From: Parabacteroides sp.
GTDB lineage: Bacteria > Bacteroidota > Bacteroidia > Bacteroidales > Tannerellaceae
Length of the DNA stretch: 13,714 nucleotides
NCBI GenBank assembly: GCA_020026285.1
Contig: JAHHQS010000109.1
Coordinates: 1 to 13,714, forward strand
Direction of reading: 5' to 3'
The position numbers were made by a program, and so were the translations under genes. A model generated the notes under the pieces. It was not told where the DNA came from. It did no database searches and worked only from the letters and a program-made list of their open reading frames with translations. Shown here one piece after another: positions 1-7,293 of this stretch (position 1 is the stretch's first letter; every line of letters starts with the position of its first letter).

Positions 1-1
1 G

Positions 2-25
2 AAATATGGGAACAAACATATTTTT
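2..25 (+). terminator. Weak hairpin plus T-run, possibly the end of an upstream gene
   Basis: AAATATG (2-8) and CATATTT (17-23) form a 7-bp inverted repeat around an 8-base loop, running into a short T-rich stretch. It could be a weak intrinsic terminator for a plus-strand gene that ends before the window. The stem is almost all A/T, so it may equally be chance in an AT-rich leader. The rest of 1-165 contains only a 10-codon ATG frame at 43 and no clear -7 element. Confidence 0.25.
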
Positions 26-165
26 ATTATCATTTATCTCATATGAAAAAAATGGAATCGGTGTTTTATTATTGATTAAATAAAGGCTAATCAAGATCAT
101 TTTGAAAAGAAAAACAACTCGCTAAATTAGACTTATATATTGTTTACTTTAAATATTCTATAAAA

Positions 166-1371
166 ATGGCAACAAAATTTTTATTACATGACAGTCGATA
201 TAAAAGTGTTACCTTAAAAAAGCACTTAATTCAATACTTAATCCTGAAAGGCAATTCTCCTATTTCTGATATAGCAAAAGAGCTTGTATTAAGCATTCCT
301 ACTGTTACGAAATTTATTGCCGAACTAATGGAAGATAATTTTATTTTAGATTTAGGGAAGCAGGAAACGACTGGTGGTAGAAGACCTAACATCTACGGAT
401 TAAATCCTAAATCAGGATTTTTTGTTGGAGTAGATGTACAAATAAAGAAAATTTCGCTTGCTACTATAGACTTCTGTGGAAACATTATTGATGAAGGATA
501 TTCCATCAAATATAAAATAGAAGATAATCAAGAATCTTTCAACAAGATTTGTGAAACGATACACGACTACATCAACCAATTAGATATTGACAAGGAAAAA
601 GTACTACAGGTCGGTATTAATATATGCGGCCGTGTAAATCCAAAAACAGGACAATCTTATTCTTTCTTTAATTACCAAGATGAACCTCTTTCTTCTAAAA
701 TTGAAAAAGAGATTGGTATTCCTGTTACTCTCGAAAACGACTCGAGAGCGATGATGTACGGTGAATTCCTTTCCGGCGTTGTAAAAGACGAAAAAAACAT
801 TCTTTTCGTCAATGTCAATTGGGGATTAGGTGCCGGACTTATTATCGATGGAAAACCTTATTATGGTAAATCAGGATTCTCTGGAGAAATTGGTCACATC
901 TGTGCCATCGATAATGAAATTATCTGTAACTGTGGCAAGAAAGGTTGTCTGGAAACAGAAATTTCAGGTTATGCCATAGAAAGAATTTTAAAGAAACATA
1001 AAGAACAAGGTTCTACCAGTATCTTATGGCCGATGATTGAAGATCATGGAGAATTTCTATTGAGCGACTTTGTAGAAGCTGTTACGAGAGGTGATGTCCT
1101 GGCTATTGATATTGTAGAAGAGATTGGCTACACTTTAGGACGCTGGCTGGCTGGACTGATCAACCTTCTGAATCCGGAATTAGTTATTTTAGGAGGTCCG
1201 CTTGCTGAAACAAAAGACTATCTTCGTCTGCCTGTTCAAAGTGCTATCCGCAAATATTCTCTAAACATTGTCAATTCTGACACCAAATTAGTTTCTTCCG
1301 AATTAGGAGAAAGAGGCAGTTTGATCGGAGCATGTATGTTGTCACGCAGTCGTCTGCTTGAAATGATTTAA
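166..1371 (+). CDS. ROK-family transcriptional regulator (NagC/XylR-like)
   Basis: This is a 401-residue sugar-responsive repressor-type protein. An N-terminal winged helix (about residues 17-75) includes a helix-turn-helix starting near PISDIAKEL. The ROK sugar-kinase fold follows from about residue 84. The ROK zinc site is complete: GH at 243-244, then CNCGKKGCLE with C254, C256 and C261. The END triplet at 190-192 and the glycine-rich NWGLGAG at 218-224 match positions used by ROK kinases for catalysis and ATP binding, so a sugar ligand is likely. ROK regulators usually bind a sugar or sugar phosphate and control its uptake or use genes. No sugar gene is adjacent; the nearest gene downstream is a MATE pump behind a terminator. 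The ATG at 166 has an A-rich upstream, as is usual here. The ligand cannot be told from sequence. Confidence 0.9.
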   Translation: MATKFLLHDSRYKSVTLKKHLIQYLILKGNSPISDIAKELVLSIPTVTKFIAELMEDNFILDLGKQETTGGRRPNIYGLNPKSGFFVGVDVQIKKISLATIDFCGNIIDEGYSIKYKIEDNQESFNKICETIHDYINQLDIDKEKVLQVGINICGRVNPKTGQSYSFFNYQDEPLSSKIEKEIGIPVTLENDSRAMMYGEFLSGVVKDEKNILFVNVNWGLGAGLIIDGKPYYGKSGFSGEIGHICAIDNEIICNCGKKGCLETEISGYAIERILKKHKEQGSTSILWPMIEDHGEFLLSDFVEAVTRGDVLAIDIVEEIGYTLGRWLAGLINLLNPELVILGGPLAETKDYLRLPVQSAIRKYSLNIVNSDTKLVSSELGERGSLIGACMLSRSRLLEMI

Positions 1372-1387
1372 AATCATAGTGGAATTC

Positions 1388-1424
1388 TGAATGATATTCA
1401 AACAGCCATAAATTCTAATTAGAA
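1388..1424. promoter_or_regulatory. Two palindromes, candidate operator upstream of the MATE leader
   Basis: TGAATGATATTCA (1388-1400) is a 5-3-5 palindrome, and TTCTAATTAGAA (1413-1424) is a perfect 12-bp palindrome. They sit 35-70 bases upstream of the -7 element at 1459, where an activator or repressor of the MATE leader could bind. The adjacent ROK regulator is one possible binder. AT-rich palindromes also occur by chance, so the operator role is inference. Confidence 0.3.
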
Positions 1425-1458
1425 AAGGAAGTTATAATATTCAGATTAGATTTTTCTA

Positions 1459-1466
1459 TAACTTTG
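1459..1466 (+). promoter_or_regulatory. Candidate Bacteroidetes -7 promoter element for the MATE leader
   Basis: TAACTTTG matches the Bacteroidetes -7 consensus TAnnTTTG exactly, and is followed by CA as is common. No convincing TTTG -33 element lies 19-21 bases upstream, which lowers confidence. A transcript from here would start near 1470 and reach the hairpin at 1508-1534 before the MATE start codon. Confidence 0.45.
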
Positions 1467-1507
1467 CAACAGATATGACGCTTATATCAATTGCTAATAA
1501 ATAGAAG

Positions 1508-1537
1508 AAAGGATGTGTCATAAACACATCCTTTTTT
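1508..1537 (+). terminator. Strong intrinsic terminator between the ROK gene and the MATE gene
   Basis: GGATGTGT (1511-1518) and ACACATCC (1524-1531) pair perfectly around a 5-base loop. AAA (1508-1510) and the first Ts extend the stem to 11 bp, and six Ts follow (1532-1537). This is a textbook intrinsic terminator. It may simply end the ROK transcript. However, only 26 bases separate it from the MATE ATG, too few for a separate promoter, so it may also act as an attenuator in the MATE leader. Confidence 0.85.
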
Positions 1538-1563
1538 ATTGTCAAAAAACAAATAGAACAGAA

Positions 1564-2892
1564 ATGCAAAATATCAAAAATCTGACTGAAGGACCTATCG
1601 GCAAACAGCTTTTCAATTTAGCCATCCCTATTATGGGGACTTCTTTTATTCAAATGGCATACAGTTTGACTGATATGGCCTGGGTAGGACGTCTGGGAAG
1701 TGAAGCGGTTGCTGCCATCGGTGCCGTTGGTATTTTAACATGGATGACTCAATCCATTTCTTTATTAAACAAAGTGGGCGCTGAAGTAACAGTTGGACAT
1801 TCCATCGGAGCCAGAAACTCTGATGAAGCCAAGGCTTTTGCTTCTCACAACATTACAATCGGACTGATTATTTCAATCGTCTGGGGAGCTCTTTTATTTA
1901 TTTTTGCCAATCCTGTTATTGGTCTGTATAAACTGGAACCACAGATAACAGATATGGGGATTGAATATCTGAGAATTATTTCCACGGCCTTTCCATTTAT
2001 CTTTCTAGCCTCATCATTCACAGGCATTTACAATGCATCTGGATTAAGTAAGATCCCTTTTTATATCAGCGGTAGCGGACTTCTGCTGAATATGATTCTC
2101 GATCCATTATTCATACTTGTTTTTGACTGGGGAACAGCCGGAGCTGCTTATGCCACATGGTTATCAGAATGTACGGTAGTTATTCTTTTTATTTATCAGC
2201 TGAAGGTCAGAACGCGTTTATGGGAGAATTTCAACTTCTTTACCCGGATAAAATCGAAATACAGTACCAAGATTGTCCGTATCGGACTGCCTGTTGCTCT
2301 TCTGAACGGTTTTTTTGCGATTATCAATCTGCTGATGGGACGTACTGCTTCCACTTACGGCGGACATATCGGTTTAATGGCTCTCACAGCCGGAGGACAA
2401 ATTGAAGCGATAGCCTGGAATACTTCACAAGGTTTCAGTACGGCTCTGAGTGCCTTTACCGCTCAAAATTATGCCGCCCGACAACGAGAAAGAATCAACG
2501 AAGCTTATAAACACACGTTGAGAATGACTTCCATCTTCGGACTGTTCTGTACCATACTTTTCGTATTCTGGGGCGCTGAAGTCTTTTCTGTCATCGTTCC
2601 TGAACCAGCGGCTTATATTGCCGGTGGAGAATTCTTGCGTATCGACGGTTATTCCATGATTTTCATGATGCTCGAAATCACCATGCAAGGATTATTCTAT
2701 GGAACAGGAAAGACAATGCCTCCTGCAATTATCAGTATCACGTTCAATACGCTTCGTGTTCCTCTGGCTATCGGACTAGGAGCCATAGGTCTTGGAGTAG
2801 CCGGTGTATGGTGGGCAATCTCTATTTCCAGCACCCTTAAAGGTATCGTGTCTTTCATCTGGTTCCGTATTCTGGAAAAGAAAATCTGGTGA
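1564..2892 (+). CDS. MATE-family multidrug efflux transporter
   Basis: This is an inner-membrane drug/sodium or drug/proton antiporter of the NorM/DinF type. From the ATG at 1564 it is 442 residues, the usual MATE length, with about twelve hydrophobic segments. The N-terminus carries the family pattern: a short polar leader, a membrane segment starting LFNLAIPIMG, then a TDMAWVGRLGSEAVAAIG stretch. The start of the second half has the matching STALSAFTAQNYAA region. An in-frame ATG at 1513 would add 17 residues but lies inside the terminator hairpin, so the 1564 start is preferred. Its expression probably needs read-through of that terminator or an unseen signal. Substrates cannot be predicted. 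A weak hairpin follows the stop. Confidence 0.93.
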   Translation: MQNIKNLTEGPIGKQLFNLAIPIMGTSFIQMAYSLTDMAWVGRLGSEAVAAIGAVGILTWMTQSISLLNKVGAEVTVGHSIGARNSDEAKAFASHNITIGLIISIVWGALLFIFANPVIGLYKLEPQITDMGIEYLRIISTAFPFIFLASSFTGIYNASGLSKIPFYISGSGLLLNMILDPLFILVFDWGTAGAAYATWLSECTVVILFIYQLKVRTRLWENFNFFTRIKSKYSTKIVRIGLPVALLNGFFAIINLLMGRTASTYGGHIGLMALTAGGQIEAIAWNTSQGFSTALSAFTAQNYAARQRERINEAYKHTLRMTSIFGLFCTILFVFWGAEVFSVIVPEPAAYIAGGEFLRIDGYSMIFMMLEITMQGLFYGTGKTMPPAIISITFNTLRVPLAIGLGAIGLGVAGVWWAISISSTLKGIVSFIWFRILEKKIW

Positions 2893-2899
2893 TTGCTTA

Positions 2900-2934
2900 T
2901 CGGAATTCCAAAGCATTCCGAATATCAAGTTTTT
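2900..2934 (+). terminator. Hairpin with delayed T-run after the MATE stop
   Basis: TCGGAAT (2900-2906) and ATTCCGA (2915-2921) form a 7-bp stem over an 8-base loop. A run of five Ts follows after eight bases (2930-2934). The spacing is longer than in a typical intrinsic terminator, so this is a weak candidate for the MATE transcript end. Confidence 0.4.
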
Positions 2935-2940
2935 ATATCT

Positions 2941-2982
2941 CTGCGGAAAGTGCTTTTCCTGACGGATTTTCACTTTCCGCAG
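2941..2982. repeat. 12-bp perfect inverted repeat
   Basis: CTGCGGAAAGTG (2941-2952) and CACTTTCCGCAG (2971-2982) are exact reverse complements. Inside the 18-base loop, TCC and GGA flank TGAC and can add a short inner stem. No T-run follows on either strand, so this does not look like an intrinsic terminator. It may protect an mRNA 3' end, belong to a small RNA or be a dispersed palindromic repeat. Confidence 0.7.
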
Positions 2983-3234
2983 CCTGCAATGAGCCTGCCG
3001 GAAGGATTGACGTTCTTCTACCCCATCCAACGATTCCTTTCCTCACACCATATCACTTTTCAAAGTTTCATATACACCTGTCTGTTAAGAAAGGAGATTA
3101 ACAAATCCATAAAAGAAAAAAACTCACCATCTCGTATCTATGGCAGATACTTTTCAAGATTCAATCAAGAAGAATGAAATACAAAAACTTATAATCATTT
3201 GAAATTAGCTAAAAAAAAGAATCCTTCCCAACTT

Positions 3235-3250
3235 TAATTTTGTATTTTTG
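3235..3250 (+). promoter_or_regulatory. Doubled -7 promoter element for metY
   Basis: TAATTTTG (3235-3242) and TATTTTTG (3243-3250) are two adjoining exact matches to TAnnTTTG. Transcription would start around 3247 or 3255, giving a leader of about 25-32 bases, too short for a riboswitch. No clear -33 TTTG is seen at the right distance from either copy. A 6-codon frame (3272-3289, with stop) overlaps the metY start in another frame. Confidence 0.55.
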
Positions 3251-3278
3251 TCAGAGAATCTAATAATACAGATGCAAA

Positions 3279-4559
3279 ATGGAAAATAAATTTAAACCGG
3301 AAACACTTTGTGTTCAAGCCGGATGGAATCCCAAGAAAGGAGAGCCACGTGTTCTGCCTATCTATCAAAGTACAACTTTTAAATATGAAACCAGCGATCA
3401 GATGGCTCGCCTGTTCGACCTTGAAGATTCTGGCTATTTCTATACTCGCTTGCAGAATCCAACAAACGATGCCGTTGCATCTAAAATAGCAGCCCTTGAA
3501 GGTGGAGTTGCTGCAATTCTGACATCCTCTGGTCAGGCAGCATCATTCTTTACTTTCTTCAATATCTGTGAAGCAGGCGATCATATCGTAAGTGCAACCA
3601 GTATTTATGGAGGGACTTATAATCTGCTTGGTGTTACTCTAAAGAAAATGGGAATAGACTGTACCTTTGTCGACGAGGATGCCAGCGAAGAAGAGATCAA
3701 CAAAGCTTTCCGTCCAAATACAAAGATGATGTTTGGCGAAACAATCTCTAATCCGGGAGTCAAAGTTCTGGATATTGAAAAGTTTGCCCGTATTGCTCAC
3801 AGCCATGGCGTTCCATTGGTTATCGACAACACTTTTGCTACACCAATCAACTGCCGTCCTTTCGAATGGGGAGCAGACATCGTCACTCATTCTACTACCA
3901 AATATATGGATGGTCATGCAACAAATGTAGGTGGCTGCATTGTTGATAGCGGAAACTTCGATTGGGAAGCTCATGCAGAGAAGTTCCCTGGATTGTGTCA
4001 GCCGGACGAATCCTATCACGGCCTGACTTATACTAAATCATTTGGCAAACTGGCATTCATCACCAAAGCGACAAGCCAACTGATGAGAGACTTAGGAGCA
4101 ATTCAGGCTCCGCAAAATGCATTCCTTTTAAATTTAGGACTGGAAACTCTTCACCTTCGTGTTCCTCAGCATTGTAAAAATGCATTAGCTGTTGCCGAAT
4201 GGCTCGAAAAATGCGACAAGGTTGCCTGGGTTAACTATCCTGGACTGAAGAGTAATAAATATTATGACCTGGCTCAGAAATATCTTCCAAACGGTTCATG
4301 TGGAGTTCTTTCATTCGGCTTGAAAGGCGGACGTGACGTTTCTATCAGATTCATGGACCACTTGAAACTAGCTGCTATCGTCACTCATGTGGCAGACGCC
4401 CGTACATGTGTATTGCATCCTGCAAGTCATACACACCGTCAATTGACAGACGAACAATTAAAAGCAGCCGGTATCGCACCAGACCTGATCCGTTTCTCTG
4501 TTGGTATTGAAAACGTAGAAGATATCATTGCCGATATCGAACAAGCACTGAATGCTTAA
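3279..4559 (+). CDS. metY: O-acetylhomoserine sulfhydrylase (PLP-dependent, MetY type)
   Basis: This cytoplasmic PLP enzyme makes homocysteine from O-acetylhomoserine and sulfide, in methionine synthesis with direct sulfur assimilation. At 426 residues it has the length of O-acetylhomoserine sulfhydrylases, longer than the roughly 390 of cystathionine gamma-synthase. The Cys/Met-metabolism PLP fold is plain: YTRLQNPTNDAVASKIAALEGG at 55-76, LTSSGQAA at 81-88, the cofactor-contacting VIDNTFATP at 181-189 with D183, and the PLP lysine K208 in THSTTKYMDGH. The C-terminal HPASHTHRQLT and RFSVGIENVEDI motifs are intact. It stands alone between a doubled promoter and a terminator shared with the sulfatase. 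Closely related enzymes use O-succinylhomoserine or cysteine, so substrate choice rests on family resemblance. Confidence 0.92.
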   Translation: MENKFKPETLCVQAGWNPKKGEPRVLPIYQSTTFKYETSDQMARLFDLEDSGYFYTRLQNPTNDAVASKIAALEGGVAAILTSSGQAASFFTFFNICEAGDHIVSATSIYGGTYNLLGVTLKKMGIDCTFVDEDASEEEINKAFRPNTKMMFGETISNPGVKVLDIEKFARIAHSHGVPLVIDNTFATPINCRPFEWGADIVTHSTTKYMDGHATNVGGCIVDSGNFDWEAHAEKFPGLCQPDESYHGLTYTKSFGKLAFITKATSQLMRDLGAIQAPQNAFLLNLGLETLHLRVPQHCKNALAVAEWLEKCDKVAWVNYPGLKSNKYYDLAQKYLPNGSCGVLSFGLKGGRDVSIRFMDHLKLAAIVTHVADARTCVLHPASHTHRQLTDEQLKAAGIAPDLIRFSVGIENVEDIIADIEQALNA

Positions 4560-4571
4560 AACTGAAATAAA

Positions 4572-4627
4572 AAGGTGTGTCTGAAAGCTGCAGGAATAAT
4601 ACAGCTTTCAGGCACACCTTCTTTATT
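4572..4627. terminator. Bidirectional terminator between metY and the sulfatase
   Basis: Arms at 4572-4590 (AAGGTGTGTCTGAAAGCTG) and 4602-4620 pair over 19 positions, with a single G-U wobble on the plus strand, around an 11-base loop. A T-rich tail follows on the plus strand, and the A-run at 4568-4573 becomes a T-run on the minus strand. It lies between two convergent genes (stops at 4559 and 4642), so it can end both transcripts. Confidence 0.9.
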
Positions 4628-4641
4628 CAATCAGGAACGGA

Positions 4642-6243
4642 TTAATATTCGTCAACTTTCTGCTCTACACGGAACTGATCCAGTTTCTTTTGCAAGCGAT
4701 CCTGAACCTCCTTATATTCCGGTTTGCCATAAATATTATTCAATTCATTCGGATCGGCCTTCAAATCATACATTTCATTACAATTGATCGCCTCTCTATT
4801 TTTAGTTTTATCTCCATAGAAATGAATCAATTTATACTGCTTGTCACGAACACCATCATGTCGGCGAACCATATGTATGGCAGGGAAATCATAATAATGA
4901 TAATACAAATATTCACGCCAGTCGGCCGGAGTCTTGCCATCCAATAACGGAAGCAATGAAGTACCAACCATTTGTTCAGGCTTTTCTATTCCGGCTATAT
5001 CCAGATATGTTGGAGCATAATCTATATTCTGAACCAGATCCCGGTTTTCTACTCCATAAGGCTTACCCGGATAACTGATGATTAACGGAGTACGGAACGA
5101 TTCTTCATACATAAAACGTTTGTCAAACCAGCCATGTTCTCCCATATAGAAACCTTGATCGGAAGTATAGACAACTACAGTATTCTCTGTCAGATTATGT
5201 TCATCCAAATAATCCAGGACACGACCAACCTGATCATCCACACTCTTGATGCAACGCAAATAATCCTTCAGATACTGTTGATATTTCCATCGTGCCAGTT
5301 CCTCACCCTTCAGTTTCTTTGAAACGAAATCCTTATAACGAGCTTCGTAAGCACTTTCCCATGCCTCCAACTGATCAGAAGTCATACGATCCAGCGAGAA
5401 CTGCATACCTTTTACATTCCATTCCTTGCTATAAGGTTCTGTATCCTTCAGCTGATTCAGTTTCAGGTCATAAACCAATGTCATTATATCAGCAATAGAC
5501 ATTTCCTGCGTATGAGCGGCAGCACAACGAGTATTATAATCATCATTAAAAGTTTCAGGCAAAGGGAACTCTACGTCATCATATAGATGCAGATATTTCT
5601 CTTCGGGCATCCAGTTACGATGTGGAGCTTTCTGATGTAACAACAAACAGAATGGCTTGTCTGGATCACGTTTGTCCAGGAAATCCAGAGCAAAATCGGT
5701 TGTCAAAGTAGTTGCATACCCATGATGTTTTACATATTTACCATTGGTATCTTTTCCTTTAAATTCGGGATTGTAATATTCCCCCTGATCCCAAAGAACC
5801 TGATAATCATCGAAACCCTTCGGTTCACACTGCATATGCCATTTGCCAAATACTCCCGTCTGATAACCATGTTGCTGCAAAATCTCAGAGAAGAAGACCT
5901 TTGTTGTATCAATTCCTTTTCCTAAGGTACGTTGTCCATTCTGATGACTGTAAAGTCCAGTCATCAAACAAGCACGACTTGGTGTTGATAACGAATTTTC
6001 AACATGAGCTTCCTGGAACAACATTCCACGAGCAGCCAAACGATCGATATTGGGTGTCGGGGCTAATTTTCCTAAAGCATGACCATAAGCACTGATTGTC
6101 TGAAAAGAATGGTCGTCGGTCATAATATGAACAATATTCAAAGGCTTCTTTTCAACCACCTTTGTTTTTTGTCCCCCTACGCAGGCAGTAATTAATAAGG
6201 CTGGAGCCAACAGACTGCCTGTCTTCAATAAATTTGTTTTCAT
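4642..6243 (-). CDS. Serine-type sulfatase lipoprotein (S1 family)
   Basis: This hydrolyses sulfate esters, probably on host glycans such as mucin or glycosaminoglycans. From the ATG at 6243 it has 533 residues with a lipoprotein signal ending LLITAC (C21); an ATG at 6261 would add MLKTQQ. Sulfatase signature: STPSRACLMTG, where S86 is the serine to be oxidised to formylglycine and R90 completes S-x-P-S-R. IMTDDH near residue 40 and YTSDQGFYMGEHGW later supply calcium ligands; FGKWH holds the usual Lys and His. The C-terminal YHYYDFP and RRHDGVRDKQYKLIHFYGD stretches recall GlcNAc-6-O-sulfatases of subfamily S1_11 (BT4656-like), from memory only. Serine types need an anSME maturase, not in this window. 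It lies 74-92 bases after the TPM gene on the same strand, without a clear terminator between. Confidence 0.9.
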   Translation of the reverse strand: MKTNLLKTGSLLAPALLITACVGGQKTKVVEKKPLNIVHIMTDDHSFQTISAYGHALGKLAPTPNIDRLAARGMLFQEAHVENSLSTPSRACLMTGLYSHQNGQRTLGKGIDTTKVFFSEILQQHGYQTGVFGKWHMQCEPKGFDDYQVLWDQGEYYNPEFKGKDTNGKYVKHHGYATTLTTDFALDFLDKRDPDKPFCLLLHQKAPHRNWMPEEKYLHLYDDVEFPLPETFNDDYNTRCAAAHTQEMSIADIMTLVYDLKLNQLKDTEPYSKEWNVKGMQFSLDRMTSDQLEAWESAYEARYKDFVSKKLKGEELARWKYQQYLKDYLRCIKSVDDQVGRVLDYLDEHNLTENTVVVYTSDQGFYMGEHGWFDKRFMYEESFRTPLIISYPGKPYGVENRDLVQNIDYAPTYLDIAGIEKPEQMVGTSLLPLLDGKTPADWREYLYYHYYDFPAIHMVRRHDGVRDKQYKLIHFYGDKTKNREAINCNEMYDLKADPNELNNIYGKPEYKEVQDRLQKKLDQFRVEQKVDEY

Positions 6244-6263
6244 TTGCTGTGTTTTTAACATGC

Positions 6264-6312
6264 GAATATTATATCCTACAATATTTCATTCCATTGTATT
6301 ATATTCATATTC
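6264..6312 (-). repeat. 49-base imperfect inverted repeat before the sulfatase
   Basis: Read on the plus strand, GAATAT, ATAT and TACAAT (6264-6282) are mirrored by ATTGTA, ATAT and ATATTC (6293-6312). This gives 16 paired positions with small internal mismatches around a 10-base centre. It lies just upstream of the sulfatase start codons and may be an operator or an mRNA leader hairpin. There is no T-run, so it is not a standard terminator. The high A+T content makes chance pairing easier. Confidence 0.5.
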
Positions 6313-6335
6313 TATTTTATCTTATCAATAGAGTA

Positions 6336-7283
6336 TTAGAAACGACTTTCAGAACCTCCTCCTCCGGAACTTCCGCCGCCCCATGAGCCGCCAAAATCAC
6401 CTCCGAAGGAACTTCCACCGCCACCAAAGAAAATACCACCTCCTCCATGTCCGCCAGTATGAGATATTTCATGAATCTCACTGTCAGTGTATCCACACTT
6501 TGAACATCTGTAAGTATATTCTTCCAAACCGGTAGCATAAAAGGATGGTTCTCTCAATGTCCTTCTGCCCAGTAATCCATAATTCCGACATCCGCATCTC
6601 GGACAAACGGAAGGACGATTATTTAAATAAACAAAAGCTCCTCCAAATATCAGAACTGAAATACAAATCAAGTAATCAAACCAGCTTAAGCCGAAGCCGT
6701 CATCTTCAATCATCTTACTTGCTTCCAGACCGCTACTCAACAGATACGAAGAAACGGCGGTTATTCCCTTGACCATTCCTTCATCATATCGGTTTTCAGC
6801 TAAATCAGGAATCATATATTTCTGCTGAAGGCGCTTACAGATAGCATCAGGCAAGGCACCTTCCAGACCATATCCCGTTTCAAAAACGACCGAACGATTT
6901 TCAGGATCAGTAACCAATAGAATTAATAATCCGTTATCAGAATCATTATTACCGATACCCCATTCTTCAAAAAGATCTGTGGCAAACGAACGATTATCTC
7001 CTCCTTCTATTTTCTTTACAGCAACTACAGCAACCTGAACTCCCAACGAATCTTCCAGATGATTCAATGATGCATTCATCTGCTGAACTGCCGAAGGTGT
7101 TAATATGTTATCCGGATTACTTACATGATTCAACCGGTTTGTCAGACGGACATTAGGAATAGTTTTTACACTATATTCTTTCTCTGCCCAAACAGAAAGA
7201 GAACAAATCATTAGCAAAATGCTCAAAAGAATACCGGTACGAACCTGTCGCATATTACTAACACTCTGAACTATACCTATCAT
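6336..7283 (-). CDS. TPM-domain membrane protein with zinc ribbon and Gly-rich tail (YgcG family)
   Basis: The protein has 315 residues. A hydrophobic signal segment lies at about 17-32 (ILLSILLMICSLSVWA). A TPM domain covers about 46-185, with NDSDNGLLILLV and the FETGYGLEGALPD motif typical of the family. A membrane helix follows at about 202-220. After it come CPRCGC (C227, C230) and CSKCG (C260, C263), a four-cysteine zinc-ribbon pattern, and then a glycine/serine tail (GGGGSSFGGDFGGSWGGG). The TPM domain should be outside the membrane and the zinc ribbon inside, by hydrophobicity only. A Met at 7253 (MRQVRTG) would give a more usual signal peptide. It starts 10 bases after lemA ends, so the two are one operon. 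TPM proteins are linked to membrane-protein quality control or photosystem repair in other organisms; the role here is unknown. Confidence 0.85.
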   Translation of the reverse strand: MIGIVQSVSNMRQVRTGILLSILLMICSLSVWAEKEYSVKTIPNVRLTNRLNHVSNPDNILTPSAVQQMNASLNHLEDSLGVQVAVVAVKKIEGGDNRSFATDLFEEWGIGNNDSDNGLLILLVTDPENRSVVFETGYGLEGALPDAICKRLQQKYMIPDLAENRYDEGMVKGITAVSSYLLSSGLEASKMIEDDGFGLSWFDYLICISVLIFGGAFVYLNNRPSVCPRCGCRNYGLLGRRTLREPSFYATGLEEYTYRCSKCGYTDSEIHEISHTGGHGGGGIFFGGGGSSFGGDFGGSWGGGSSGGGGSESRF

Positions 7284-7293
7284 TATCTAATTA

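Larger units (their letters stand above)
2893..3234. other. Gene-free spacer after the MATE gene, with hairpins
   Basis: I find no convincing gene in this spacer. Open frames across it start at TTG, lack recognisable motifs and overlap the hairpins. It holds a weak terminator-like hairpin and a 12-bp perfect inverted repeat, both listed separately. It also holds a 20-codon ATG frame (3140-3202, beginning MADTFQDSIKKNE), which may be chance or the start of a decayed gene. The first 200 bases are richer in G+C than the 100 bases before metY, which fits either an old coding remnant or structured RNA. Confidence 0.5.

Noticed and set aside
1513..1563. In-frame ATG at 1513 as the MATE start
   Set aside because: It would put the first 17 codons inside and just after the terminator hairpin, and the added residues do not resemble a MATE N-terminus. 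The ATG at 1564 fits the family length.
2893..3177. Open frames of 70-94 codons after the MATE gene
   Set aside because: They rely on TTG or overlapping starts, show no known motif and run through the 12-bp inverted repeat, so they are more likely chance.
3251..3278. SAM or other riboswitch before metY
   Set aside because: With the -7 elements at 3235-3250 the leader is only about 25-32 bases, too short for a known riboswitch.
3639..4019. Minus-strand frame of 126 codons inside metY
   Set aside because: It is antisense to a well-supported enzyme gene, with no motif and no promoter.
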